Positions 45,429 through 54,233 of a DNA stretch of 64,000 nt are shown here, piece after piece. The stretch lies in assembly GCF_900129635.1 (NCBI RefSeq), contig NZ_FSRB01000001.1:2705501-2769500 (forward strand), in the 5' to 3' direction. Each line of letters starts with the position of its first letter. Positions within the stretch are counted from its first letter, which is position 1. The position numbers and the translations under genes are program-made. The notes under the pieces are model-generated. The model was given only the letters and a program-made list of their open reading frames with translations, made no database searches and was not told the DNA's origin. Origin of the DNA: Singulisphaera sp. GP187 (lineage in GTDB: Bacteria > Planctomycetota > Planctomycetia > Isosphaerales > Isosphaeraceae).

Positions 45429-46546
45429 TGGGAGACCGCACGAAGAGCAACGAGAGAGTGGTGGTCGAGACCGAGTCCTATCGCGGGATCATGGTCAACC
45501 TCGTCGGCCTATTGGGCACGGTCATCATGCTTCTGGTCCTCGTCCGAACCGGAACCAAGCCGGCGGCCCCGCCGGCGCGAATCGAGGCCTCGGTTGCGGT
45601 CGCGACCGCCATCGCTCCTCCCCCGGCGCAAGTGGCAGCCCCCAAGCCAAAGCCAAAGCCAAAGCCAAAACCGGCCCCTGTCGCCGCTCCCGCGCCTGTC
45701 CCCGCATCGAAGCCGCTGGATCGAGCGGCGGTGGCCCGCGCGGAGGAGCAGATCGACGCCACGAGCCGCGACCGGGCTCGCGCCGAGGCCCGCGCGGAGG
45801 ACGCGGCAAAGCGTCTTGCCGAGGCCACCACCCAGGCCGCCCTCGAGGCTTCGAAAAACCGGAAGCTAGCGCTCCGAGTCCGCGATCCGAGTGCCCAGCT
45901 CGCCAGCGTCACCGCTCGAGGCGGATTCCTCCAGGCCGAGCGTGACCGCCTGAAAGCAGAGTTGGGGAAGGTGGCCCAGGCTCCCCGTCCCAAAGCGAAG
46001 TCGTTGATCGAGAAGAATCCGGTTGCCAAGCCGAGCGGAGGCAACGAATATCATTTTGAGGTCCGCCGCGACCGGGTGGCCTTCATCGACCTCGATCGGC
46101 TCATGGAACTCGTCAAGGCCGACGCCCAACTCCGGATCCGCTTGTCCGAGAGTTCGCGGGTCGTGGACTCGAGGGTCGGACCCGTAGGCGCATTCTCACT
46201 CGAGTACGTCCTCGGGCGAGCCATGCCCAACGGTATCGAGGAGTTGATGGAACGGCACGGCCTCAACTTCGACCTTCGCGGCTGGGAGATCGTCCCTGAG
46301 TTCGAGGGACGCGGCGAAACCTACGAGCGAACCCGCCAGCCCATCTCGCAGTATGCCCTCACCATCAATCGCCTGACCCCGTCGCGGGCCACGATCACGA
46401 TGTGGGTCTATCCCGACGGTTTCGCCCTCTACCGCAAGCTCCGTGACGACCTCCACTCCCGCGGCTACACGGTGGCCGCTCGGCCCTTACCCGAAGGCAT
46501 GGCGATCCGTGGGAGTCCGGCCGGATCCGTCTCCGCGGGCCAGTAG
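45428..46546 (+). CDS. membrane-anchored coiled-coil partner with the same unnamed domain
   Basis: The ATG at 45428 shares its first base with the upstream stop (TGATG), so translation is coupled. The 372-residue protein has a membrane helix (about 23-41), a KPKPKPKPKPAP spacer (78-90), a coiled coil rich in Arg/Ala/Glu (about 105-190) and a C-terminal domain (about 200-365) with YHFEVRRDRVAFIDLDRLME and ATITMWVYPDGFALYRKLRD. That last segment matches the closing motif of both domains of the upstream protein, so the two probably form a complex in the envelope. The coding of K-P repeats (AAGCCAAAGCCA...) is a small tandem repeat. Confidence 0.7.
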   Translation: MGDRTKSNERVVVETESYRGIMVNLVGLLGTVIMLLVLVRTGTKPAAPPARIEASVAVATAIAPPPAQVAAPKPKPKPKPKPAPVAAPAPVPASKPLDRAAVARAEEQIDATSRDRARAEARAEDAAKRLAEATTQAALEASKNRKLALRVRDPSAQLASVTARGGFLQAERDRLKAELGKVAQAPRPKAKSLIEKNPVAKPSGGNEYHFEVRRDRVAFIDLDRLMELVKADAQLRIRLSESSRVVDSRVGPVGAFSLEYVLGRAMPNGIEELMERHGLNFDLRGWEIVPEFEGRGETYERTRQPISQYALTINRLTPSRATITMWVYPDGFALYRKLRDDLHSRGYTVAARPLPEGMAIRGSPAGSVSAGQ

Positions 46547-47370
46547 TCCACCGCATCTCAGAACATAAGCCCCCGAACATGCAAACGCAGCGGCGGCACG
46601 TCGATAACGCGGACTCCGGTACGGAGCCCGCCAACGATCCATCGACTCGACGTGTTGCCGCCGCGGGTTCGCCAACCCTTACCGTCCGTATCGCCTGACC
46701 CAGCGCGAGCGTCCTGGCCCTCACATCCATTCACATCCGAAGACCTGCCGATCCCCAGATTCGTCACTCCTCTTCATCTTGAGGGAGCGACCGTAGGTGG
46801 CCAGAGACACAAGCCCTGGGAACGAGGAAGCAAGGTCCGGGTGCAACGCGCTTCCGTACTCGATACCTGTGCGCGAACGCCTTGGCCCAAACTTATTGCT
46901 TGATGATTCGGTCTCGCGCAGGGCCGCTTGAGGCCTTGAGGCCTTGAGGCTGCGCGAAGACGAATCACCCATTGAGGCCTTCTGAAGATTCGCCGATGCA
47001 CATGGTCTGGACCACGATTCGTTTGCAAAGACTGGAAGCCACGTGTCTTGCAACCCGCACGAGGCTCAGTCCGTGGCTCATCCGACCACGCCGTTCGCCG
47101 CTTCCTTCCCCCCGCTCCGCGACCTGATTAAACTCACTATCTCAATCCGCCGCCAGAGTGAGTTGGGCCTGTCACCGCGGGGTCCCGGCCACCCCATCGA
47201 GATCCCCCAACAGGTCGCTTGCAGTGATGATGATAGTGGTGACCAAGCGGCTGACCACCTTACCTCCACGCCCACGCCACCACGTTCGTCTCTCGTTTGG
47301 GCCTCAACCGGTTTCCGGTTCGGAGCACACACTTCAAGCGGCATGCCTGGATCTCGCTACTGGTGGCTAA
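46547..47370. other. 824-bp gap without a supported gene, ends at IS5 insertion
   Basis: No gene is supported. It contains the hairpin at 46905-46966 (listed separately). The last 150 bases before the IS element show a plus-strand frame that would continue into the sequence right of both IS elements if they were removed. This is a possible interrupted gene, but it has no family and no clear start. Confidence 0.35.
46905..46966. repeat. inverted repeat enclosing three copies of CTTGAGGC
   Basis: The left arm 46905-46921 (GATTCGGTCTCGCGCAG) is nearly the reverse complement of the right arm 46950-46966 (CTGCGCGAAGACGAATC). The loop contains CTTGAGGC three times head to tail, 46927-46950. The combination of a 17-bp stem with a tandem repeat loop is unusual for a terminator and could be a protein-binding or small mobile sequence. 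Confidence 0.65.
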
Positions 47371-48270
47371 GAGACTGTCCCATAAGCAGGGTTAGGCCGA
47401 TTTTCGGTAGTGGAACTCGGCGTCCGCTGTCGAGGGCTTGAGTCGATTGAGCATCAATTGGATCATGGCCAATTTGACAAACGACTCCGACGACAGGACG
47501 CTCTTTTCACGGTCCTTGCTCAAGCGTCGACATCGGCCGAGCCACGCGAACGTCCGCTCGACCGTCCAGCGAATTGGCAGGAGCACCCAACCCTTGGCAT
47601 CCTTGGGACGTCGCACGATGGTCAATTCCCATTGCTCGTGCTCCTGGACCCAAGCGTAGAGATCGAAGTTATGATACTTCGAGTCGGCGTACATCCGTAC
47701 GACTTTGCTCATCGGTTGGCCGTCCAGCCGAGTGAACAGTTCGGTCGCCCCCTTGGCGTCGTCGACATCGGCGGCCGTCACCAGAACGGCCAGCAGCAAA
47801 CCCATACTGTCCACCACAATGTGGCGTTTCCGACCATCGACGTTCTTGGCGTTGTCGCGGCCCCGCTCCTCGCCACCGGAGGTGGTGTCGACCGACTGGC
47901 TGTCGACACTCGCCGAGGTGCGGGGGTGGTAAGGCTTCTCTACCGTGCGGACTTTACGACGAAGTAGGTCGTGGATTTTGTCGAAAGTTCCATCGTGCCG
48001 CCACTCATTGAAATACCGCCAGACGGTGCTCTTGGGCGGGAAGTCCACAGGGAGGTATCGCCACTGGCAACCGGTGCGGAGGATGTAGAAGATGGCATCG
48101 ACGACGTCCCGCAGGTCGGTCTTACGAGGCCGTCCGCCGAGGGGCGCAGGCGGGAGATGCGGCTCGATCAAGGCCCACTGCTCGTCGGTGACGTCGCTGG
48201 GGTAATGGTGGGTTCTCATACCACTTCTACGTCGCTCAGTGCTCGTTTGTTCCCCTTATGGGACAGTCTC
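47371..48270 (-). mobile_element. IS5-family insertion sequence (900 bp), complete
   Basis: Terminal inverted repeats GAGACTGTCCCATAAG are perfect for 16 bases at both ends (47371-47386 and 48255-48270). The element is flanked by TAA on both sides (47368-47370 and 48271-48273), fitting the TNA duplication of IS427/IS1031-type IS5 elements. It contains one intact transposase gene on the minus strand. The right TAA is shared with the neighbouring IS701-type element. Confidence 0.92.
47392..48219 (-). CDS. IS5-family transposase
   Basis: An intact 275-residue DDE transposase. It begins with the typical YPSDVTDEQWALIEPHLP, has a DUF4096-like N-terminal domain, and catalytic residues D106 (SVDSQSVDT), D179 (MYADSKYH) and E221 (WTVERTFAWLGRCRRL). 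The gene fills nearly all of the 900-bp element, from 48 bases inside the right terminal repeat. No frameshift is seen, so it may still be active. Confidence 0.95.
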   Translation of the reverse strand: MRTHHYPSDVTDEQWALIEPHLPPAPLGGRPRKTDLRDVVDAIFYILRTGCQWRYLPVDFPPKSTVWRYFNEWRHDGTFDKIHDLLRRKVRTVEKPYHPRTSASVDSQSVDTTSGGEERGRDNAKNVDGRKRHIVVDSMGLLLAVLVTAADVDDAKGATELFTRLDGQPMSKVVRMYADSKYHNFDLYAWVQEHEQWELTIVRRPKDAKGWVLLPIRWTVERTFAWLGRCRRLSKDREKSVLSSESFVKLAMIQLMLNRLKPSTADAEFHYRKSA

Positions 48271-48273
48271 TAA

Positions 48274-49899
48274 GTTCAAGTTTCGCATAAACAGGGACGG
48301 ATCGGGAGCGGCCCGAGGCCTGTTATCGACCCCGGCGACCCCTTGATCAAGTGCGAGTGAGGGCCGAAATCTCCGGCCGATGTCGGCTCAGCCCGCGCGG
48401 CTGAGAAACTCGGTGAGCTGCGCAATCCAGGCTTTTAGGTCATACCGGTTGGATAGCGCTCCCTCGGTTTTCTCCTCATAGCTGACCCGCCTCAAGGTCG
48501 TCAGCAGGTCGGCAAACGAGGCCTCTTGCTTCTTCGGATACCACGGGCGGACCGGAAAACGAAGAAATCGATGACCGGTCTGGTGGAACCAAACCACCAC
48601 CAAGCTGTAGAGAAACAACGCCATCGGCGCGGTTCGCTCGATGGCCTTGGGGAGGCGATTGGCGGGATCCTCGAGGCCGAGAAGTTGCTTGGTATTTTCA
48701 AAAGTACATTCGATTGCCCAACGGTACGAGTAGGCCGAGAGAATCTGCGGGACGGTCCAATCGAGCTTGGTGCAGTAGAACATCTGATCGGGACGTTTCC
48801 CCTGGAGGTCACGCACCAAGACGATCGTCAGGAGTCGGTCCTTGCCGGCCTTGTAGTAGAGGGCCTGGATCGTCTTGACCGCCAAGCTGGCATGGAGCCC
48901 GAACTGGTCAAAGTCGTGTGGGGTCCAGGGTTGATTCGCATCCTCGGCCCACTCCTTCATGCCGGGGAGGCGCTGGCCTTTCTTGCGGGGCGCCCCTTTG
49001 GATTTCTCCTCCTTGGGAGGCGCTGGCTCATAGAGGGCCCCCTTGGGATGGACATGGCTAATGAGATGGACCGTGGGCGGAAGTTGGCCGAGGATGCTCT
49101 GGCCCCCATAGGCGCTGTCGCCGGTGATGACGATCTCGTCGTCGGGGAACCAGTCCGCCGCCAAGTGGATCAATTCCATCGCGAGTTCGGGGCGGGTGCG
49201 ATGATTGGGATCGGGCTTTGCCTTTTTCTTTTTCTGGTTCTTTTTGCCCTTGGTTAAGCCTTGGCGGTTGACATAGAGCCGCATGGCGATGGGCAAGGCA
49301 AAGACTTTGGTCGGTGCCCAGAACGGGTGGACGACGATCAGGCAGAGGACGACCCAGTCGTGTCCCCAACTGACGAGAGCTTTGGCTCGACTGGAGATGA
49401 GTGGGTCGTAGTGCATGCCGGCGCCGTAGAGGGTGAGTCCGCGTTTTCGGCAGAGGGTGTCGTCGACGGCCCAGTAAAAAGTGGCGCCCGGTGCGAGGAT
49501 GGAGACGACAAGCTTGGCCAGGGACATCGAGAAGTGATCGAGGTCCCAAGCGGCATGGCTGAAGAAGCGATGGAAGCGTGACCAATGTCCGATGCCAACC
49601 TGGCCGCTGGAGAAGATGAGTTCGGTAATATAGCGGTGGCGATTCGAGAGGATCCAGCCGGAGGCGATCAAGGTGAAGGTGTGGAAGGAGGGATTGGTGA
49701 AGACGGGTGTGAATTGCTGTAGCAAGAGGAGGAAGGAGGGTGTAAGTTCCATGGGTCGGCGTCCTGTGTCAGGGGAAATTGTTCGGTGTAAGGCCCAAAC
49801 AATTTGCCAAAAACTGACAGAGACGCCGACGTTTTTTTTGGAGCCCTATTGAATCTACAAGTCGGAATTTGACATTTGGGAAAAGTGCGAAACTTGAAC
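48274..49899 (-). mobile_element. IS701-type insertion sequence (1626 bp), complete
   Basis: Terminal repeats GTTCAAGTTTCGCA (14 bases, perfect) lie at 48274-48287 and 49886-49899. TAA flanks it on both sides (48271-48273 and 49900-49902); with neighbouring bases the site reads CTAAG, which fits the YTAR-like target of IS701 elements. It begins right after the IS5 element's right target copy. One intact transposase is encoded on the minus strand. Confidence 0.85.
48388..49752 (-). CDS. IS701/IS4-superfamily transposase
   Basis: The 454-residue protein starts with a helical region (PSFHTFTLIASGWILSNRHR) and contains a DDE core: D97-D98 in FYWAVDDTLCRKRG, D212 in VITGDSAYGG, and E348 in the Y-x-x-R-W-x-I-E motif (YSYRWAIECTFENTKQLLG). 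This matches IS701-type DDE enzymes. A Lys-rich insertion KGKKNQKKKKAK lies at about 168-179. The frame is intact. The ATG lies 147 bases inside the right end of the element. Confidence 0.93.
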   Translation of the reverse strand: MELTPSFLLLLQQFTPVFTNPSFHTFTLIASGWILSNRHRYITELIFSSGQVGIGHWSRFHRFFSHAAWDLDHFSMSLAKLVVSILAPGATFYWAVDDTLCRKRGLTLYGAGMHYDPLISSRAKALVSWGHDWVVLCLIVVHPFWAPTKVFALPIAMRLYVNRQGLTKGKKNQKKKKAKPDPNHRTRPELAMELIHLAADWFPDDEIVITGDSAYGGQSILGQLPPTVHLISHVHPKGALYEPAPPKEEKSKGAPRKKGQRLPGMKEWAEDANQPWTPHDFDQFGLHASLAVKTIQALYYKAGKDRLLTIVLVRDLQGKRPDQMFYCTKLDWTVPQILSAYSYRWAIECTFENTKQLLGLEDPANRLPKAIERTAPMALFLYSLVVVWFHQTGHRFLRFPVRPWYPKKQEASFADLLTTLRRVSYEEKTEGALSNRYDLKAWIAQLTEFLSRAG

Positions 49900-49902
49900 T
49901 AA

Positions 49903-50822
49903 GGCGGTGGCCGCCCACGTCGCCGAGCAGGGCCACTTCGAAGTTCAGTGCGCGGCGGGCGACAAGTCCCTAGTCGGGGCCGCCAAGCCCGACTCGCACC
50001 AGGCCCGTTGTTTCCACGGCGAGCGACCTAAGGGGGCTGACGACAAGGCAAGTTGGACCCGACCATTGATCAGGGCCACCCACTCCAACGAACGAACTTC
50101 GATGCGAGGTTGACCGAGGGTCGCTGAGAGCATGCGGGCGGCACACCCGACCAGTCAGGGGCAACCTTCAATAACCCATGAACCGCTGAAAACACCTACA
50201 TTTAAACATCACTTTGCATCTCTGCATGCCCATGCCTTAGCTCATTTCCTTGGCCTGATCCCAGCGAGCTATTACCGATCCTCGATTTCAACGCTTTTCA
50301 TTCCACAAATATCGCGATTCAACGCCCGATCATCACCCACTCCGCTCTTCTTGATCGGCTCAATCGTCCTGATGGTTCTTTGGGAACCTCATCAACCTCA
50401 AATGAAACAGGTATTTCCGTGATTTCGTTCGATTTCTTGGCGCAGACGACTTGCCCCGACGATGAACCGGGTTTGCTGGCCCAGCCGCTCACCTTCGCAG
50501 ACAAATGACCAGCTCCCAACAGGGATCGGCGAAAAGAAATGCCAGTGATCGACAAGGCCTTCAAACCACGGCCATAAACGCTGAATGCAATCTCTTGCTT
50601 ATCCCCAGCGCAATGGGTAAAGTTATCTCGATTCCGAGCGCATCTCAACTCCAGCCAGCCGTCTCCCCACGGCAAGCCTTGACAGGACTCATCTCCGCTT
50701 CCAGTCGGCCTCTCGGCGTTGCTCCCCTCGCTACGGGAAGATCAGCCTGCCCGGGGAGTCTCTCCCGGTGCCCGCGACGCGTCCTTCCGCCAGGGAGGTT
50801 TGCCATCTCCAAAGGAGTAAAA
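49903..50822. other. 920-bp gap without a supported gene, right of the IS pair
   Basis: The first 200 bases keep an open frame (AVAAHVAEQGHFEVQCAAGD and on to a stop near 50113) that is in phase with a frame left of the two IS elements, so a gene may have been interrupted here, but I do not recognise it. The remainder, including an AT-rich part at 50170-50420, has no credible coding content and probably holds the promoter of the lipoprotein gene at 50823. Confidence 0.4.
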
Positions 50823-51035
50823 ATGAGCAAGTTCGTATGTCGTTCGTCTTCCCGAGCCGGTGTCATGGTGTTATTGGGACTCCTGCTCGCCTGCATGACA
50901 TTCTTGGGCTGCGGCTCGAACGAGGCGGCCACCAACCCGGCCACTGCTGGCAGCGGTCCGGAGTCATCCGCTCAGGACTTGGCCAAGAAACGCTTCGACG
51001 ACACCTCACCCGCACAGACATCCCAGAACCGCTAA
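50823..51035 (+). CDS. small lipoprotein preceding a DUF1559 gene
   Basis: The ATG follows an AAAGGAG site. The 70-residue product has a lipoprotein signal peptide with lipobox T-F-L-G-C (Cys30) and a short Ser/Thr/Ala-rich mature part (GSNEAATNPATAGSGPESSA...). Planctomycete DUF1559 genes are often preceded by a small lipoprotein or carboxypeptidase-regulatory-like protein, and the DUF1559 gene here starts 60 bp downstream. The frame is open further upstream but the ribosome-binding site and signal peptide fix this start. Confidence 0.78.
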   Translation: MSKFVCRSSSRAGVMVLLGLLLACMTFLGCGSNEAATNPATAGSGPESSAQDLAKKRFDDTSPAQTSQNR

Positions 51036-51095
51036 CAGGTGCCAAATCCGCCCAACCCTTATTGAATTCGAATCCCCCCAGCTCTGGAGGCAGTC

Positions 51096-52160
51096 ATGAG
51101 ACCCCCCGTTGACCGCTCCCGTCCCAGCCGGCTCGCGCAACAACCCGGCGGCTTCACGTTGATCGAACTTCTTGTGGTGATCGCGATCATCGCCGTCTTG
51201 ATTGGCCTGCTGCTCCCCGCGGTTCAGGCGGCGCGTGAGGCTGCCCGCCGCATGCAGTGCAACAACAATCTCAAGCAACTCGCGCTGGCATTGCATAACT
51301 ATGAGGGAACCAACAGTTGCTTCCCAATGGGTGCCCCGACGATGGTCTACACGGACCGGAGCACGTTGATTAACATCAACCACAGTCCGTTCGTCGCGGC
51401 CTTGCCGTTCCTGGAGCAGCAGGCGGTCTACAACTCCGTCAACTTCTCACGCAACATCTACCGTGCAAGTCATTTGACCGTCCACCGGATCGGTATTGGC
51501 GCATTAATCTGCCCCAGCGATGGGGAAGCCGGGGTGCAGGACTATCACGGCTCGATCCAGGACATCACGACGAACGTGAGGGTCCTCTTTTCGAGCTACG
51601 CCACCAACGCCGGACTATGGTTCAACTGGACCCGGGGAACCGCCTCGCCGAATACCAACACGGACTTTCGCGCCGCCGCGACCGGGATCTTCTACACCAA
51701 CAGCGCCACCAAGCTCGCCGAGATCACCGATGGCACGAGCAACACCATTCTGGTCGGTGAGCGGGCGCACTCGATCCTCCCCCTGATCGGGCGTCAGGAA
51801 TGGCACTGGTGGTTCGACGCCTACTACGGCGATGCCTTGATTACCTCTCTCTACCCGATCAACCCCCTGCGAAAGCTCACAACGACGACGTCGACTGGTT
51901 CCGCAAGCAACGCCCTGACCGACTCGTTCTCGAGCATGCACCCCGGCGGGGTCAACGTCGCCTTCACCGACGGTTCGGTACGGTTTCTCAAGGATTCGAT
52001 CAACTCGTGGCCGGTCAACCCGCAAACCGGCGCCGTCCTGGCCGTGGTCTCAGGGGGACAGAACACCGCGTACGTGCTCGACCCGAAGATCCCACAGGGG
52101 GTGTTCCAGGCCCTGACAACACGGCGGGGCGGTGAGGTGATCAGCGCCGACGCGTTCTGA
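51096..52160 (+). CDS. DUF1559 protein with prepilin-type N-terminus
   Basis: A 354-residue protein with GGAGG before the ATG. The leader ends at Gly19, followed by F-T-L-I-E (Glu24 at mature position 5) and the hydrophobic helix [19 protein letters not shown]. The DUF1559 body starts at [20 protein letters not shown] and ends with the H-X9-DG motif ([12 protein letters not shown]) near residue 290. This is the most common type of planctomycete pseudopilin. It forms a pair with the small lipoprotein upstream and converges with the VWA gene. Confidence 0.93.
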   Translation: MRPPVDRSRPSRLAQQPGGFTLIELLVVIAIIAVLIGLLLPAVQAAREAARRMQCNNNLKQLALALHNYEGTNSCFPMGAPTMVYTDRSTLININHSPFVAALPFLEQQAVYNSVNFSRNIYRASHLTVHRIGIGALICPSDGEAGVQDYHGSIQDITTNVRVLFSSYATNAGLWFNWTRGTASPNTNTDFRAAATGIFYTNSATKLAEITDGTSNTILVGERAHSILPLIGRQEWHWWFDAYYGDALITSLYPINPLRKLTTTTSTGSASNALTDSFSSMHPGGVNVAFTDGSVRFLKDSINSWPVNPQTGAVLAVVSGGQNTAYVLDPKIPQGVFQALTTRRGGEVISADAF

Positions 52161-52204
52161 ACCGGGAGGCCTGGCAATCGCTGGCGACCGTGAGATCGGC
52201 GCTC

Positions 52205-52942
52205 TCAAGGTCCATCGACTTGGGGCCGCCAGCGATACTGGCCACCGCTGTCGCGGGCGATCCGTTGAAGTTGATCGCCCCCGGTGCCGCTGCTCAGGTC
52301 GACGCAGTGGATCGGGATCTTCCGCCCGTTCTTGCGGGCGATCGCCTCAACGGTCCCGTCGGGAAACTCGCCGTCCGAGAGCAGAAAGACGGCGTCGGGC
52401 CGCAGTGAGAGTGCCAGGCCCATCGCCCCTCGCGGGTCGGTCTCGCCGTCCGGTTCGATCAGCCGGAGCCAATGAACCAACTGGCTCTTGGAGTTGAGGT
52501 CGGCCGAGCGGGGCAAGTCGCCCGGCATCGGCACGACCTGGTCGTTATAGAAGACAACCTTGAACCGCTGGGGATGCTGCAAAGCCAGCACGCTCCGGCG
52601 TAGCTCACGCTTGGCGCGGATGAGGCGGTCTTCGTCGATCATGCTCCCCGAGCAATCGACGACGTAGATGAACAACTGACCCTTGGCACGAATGCCGAAA
52701 AAGGACGTCTGTTTCCAAGGAGGAACATCGCGCCAGTCGTTGCCGTTGGGGTCGTATCGATCTTCTCCCGGCTTGCGAAGGAACTCAGACGAGGAGTTCG
52801 AAGCCGGCGAGTCGGCGGGAAGAACCTTGGGCTCGACGTCACGGACCTTCGATTTGGGATTCTGAGCCGCCGCGTCCGCGGTCCAGCCCGCCAGCGCGAA
52901 CATCAAGGCGATCGCGGTCCGAACCCAGGCGTGCCGCATCAT
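52205..52942 (-). CDS. exported VWA-domain protein
   Basis: The start ATG 52942 has GAGGAG 8 bases upstream. The 245-residue product has a signal peptide (cleavage near AAA|QNP, residue 27), a variable spacer, and a von Willebrand factor A domain (about 88-240) with an intact MIDAS: D96-x-S98-x-S100, T168 (GETDPRGA) and D190 (LLSDG). Such domains bind metal and partner proteins outside the cytoplasm. It converges with the DUF1559 gene (44 bp between stops) and diverges from the TerC gene. Confidence 0.88.
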   Translation of the reverse strand: MMRHAWVRTAIALMFALAGWTADAAAQNPKSKVRDVEPKVLPADSPASNSSSEFLRKPGEDRYDPNGNDWRDVPPWKQTSFFGIRAKGQLFIYVVDCSGSMIDEDRLIRAKRELRRSVLALQHPQRFKVVFYNDQVVPMPGDLPRSADLNSKSQLVHWLRLIEPDGETDPRGAMGLALSLRPDAVFLLSDGEFPDGTVEAIARKNGRKIPIHCVDLSSGTGGDQLQRIARDSGGQYRWRPQVDGP

Positions 52943-53240
52943 CAGGCTTGCTCCTCGAGAGCTTTCCCCAAACGGCCTCCGGAAATCTCCTGAATCTTAA
53001 CACGAATGTGCTCGAATCACCTCCGGTCGGTTCGGACGGCCTGATTGACGACGGGCGTGACGGAGCTTTTGGTTCGCAGTGGTGGGTCGCCCCATCTCGT
53101 AAGATGTGATAGATTAGCTGTTTTGAGCGACCTGCCCCACGACCCACTGACTCGTCGCCCTCGCCCTGCGGCGCCCACCCAGCCGATGGGTGCGGTCGGA
53201 AGGTACCGCGCTCACCTCGCCGTTTCTCGGAGGCTCGCGT

Positions 53241-54041
53241 ATGGATTTCTTCCTGGAGAATCTCCCTCAGATCGCGGGCACTATTGTCGCGCTCGTGTTC
53301 CTCGAAGGCTTGCTGAGCGCGGATAACGCCTTGGTCTTGGCGGTGATGGTTCGCCACCTGCCGAAGGACGAACAGAAGCGTGCCCTCCGCTACGGGATTC
53401 TCGGAGCCTTCGTGTTCCGCCTGATCGCGGTGGTGCTCTCCGCGGCTCTGCTCAGGTTCTGGCACTTCAAGGTCGCTGGCGGCCTTTATCTCCTCTATCT
53501 GGCGATCTCGCATTTCACGACCAACGAGGACGATCCGCATCTCGTAAAGACGTCGCGGTTCGGACGCGGCTTCTGGGCGACCGTGGTGGCCGTCGAGTTC
53601 GCCGATATCGCATTTTCGATCGACTCGATCGTTGCGGCGGTCGCCATGGCTCCCAAGCACTATCCCTCTTGGCTCCAATTAACCATTGTCTACACGGGCG
53701 GGATCCTCGGCATCATCACGATGCGCTACGTCGCCGGCTACTTCATCATTCTCTTGGAGCGGTTCAAGGGATTGGCGAGCGGTGCGTACTATCTCGTCGC
53801 CTGGATCGGGTTGAAGCTCGTCGTCAGTGGCCTCCACACCGCCAAGTATCTGGGTGAGGAGATGCCGGAATGGCTCTTCTGGGGAGGGATGATCACGATC
53901 GTCGCCGGCTGCCTGCTCTATCGGCCTTCGCAAAAAAAAATCGGGACGGATCCACTTGAGCTTGAGGACGTCGTCGAAGTCGGCCAGGTCGGCGAAGCGA
54001 ACGACGGTGCCGGTGGCGACCACCCGTCACCAGGCCTCTGA
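53241..54041 (+). CDS. TerC-family integral membrane protein
   Basis: From ATG 53241 (GGAGG 7 bases upstream) the 266-residue product has about seven membrane helices. The TerC signatures LEGLLSADNALVLAVMVRHL (about 20-40) and EFADIAFSIDSIVAAVAMAP (about 118-138) contain the acidic membrane residues thought to bind a metal ion. Family members export manganese or support metallation of exported proteins. The last 30 residues are an acidic tail (DPLELEDVVEVGQVGE). I looked for a yybP-ykoY manganese riboswitch upstream and did not find one. Confidence 0.9.
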   Translation: MDFFLENLPQIAGTIVALVFLEGLLSADNALVLAVMVRHLPKDEQKRALRYGILGAFVFRLIAVVLSAALLRFWHFKVAGGLYLLYLAISHFTTNEDDPHLVKTSRFGRGFWATVVAVEFADIAFSIDSIVAAVAMAPKHYPSWLQLTIVYTGGILGIITMRYVAGYFIILLERFKGLASGAYYLVAWIGLKLVVSGLHTAKYLGEEMPEWLFWGGMITIVAGCLLYRPSQKKIGTDPLELEDVVEVGQVGEANDGAGGDHPSPGL

Positions 54042-54233
54042 ATCCATCGATACGGAATGGCAAGACCGAAGTGAGCGAGCCCGTTGGGACGCCTCGGCGC
54101 CACGAACCCGACTCGATAGCCGATCGGTGTCATATCCCGGCTCGCAAACTGCGGGCAGGATAGACGAACGAATCGAGACTCTGCTACTGTGATCGGTTGA
54201 GCAAGGCGACTTCAATCTCGAGGGACGCAAGCG

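Noticed and set aside
53100..53240. Possible yybP-ykoY manganese riboswitch before the TerC gene
   Set aside because: The conserved aptamer sequence blocks were not found.
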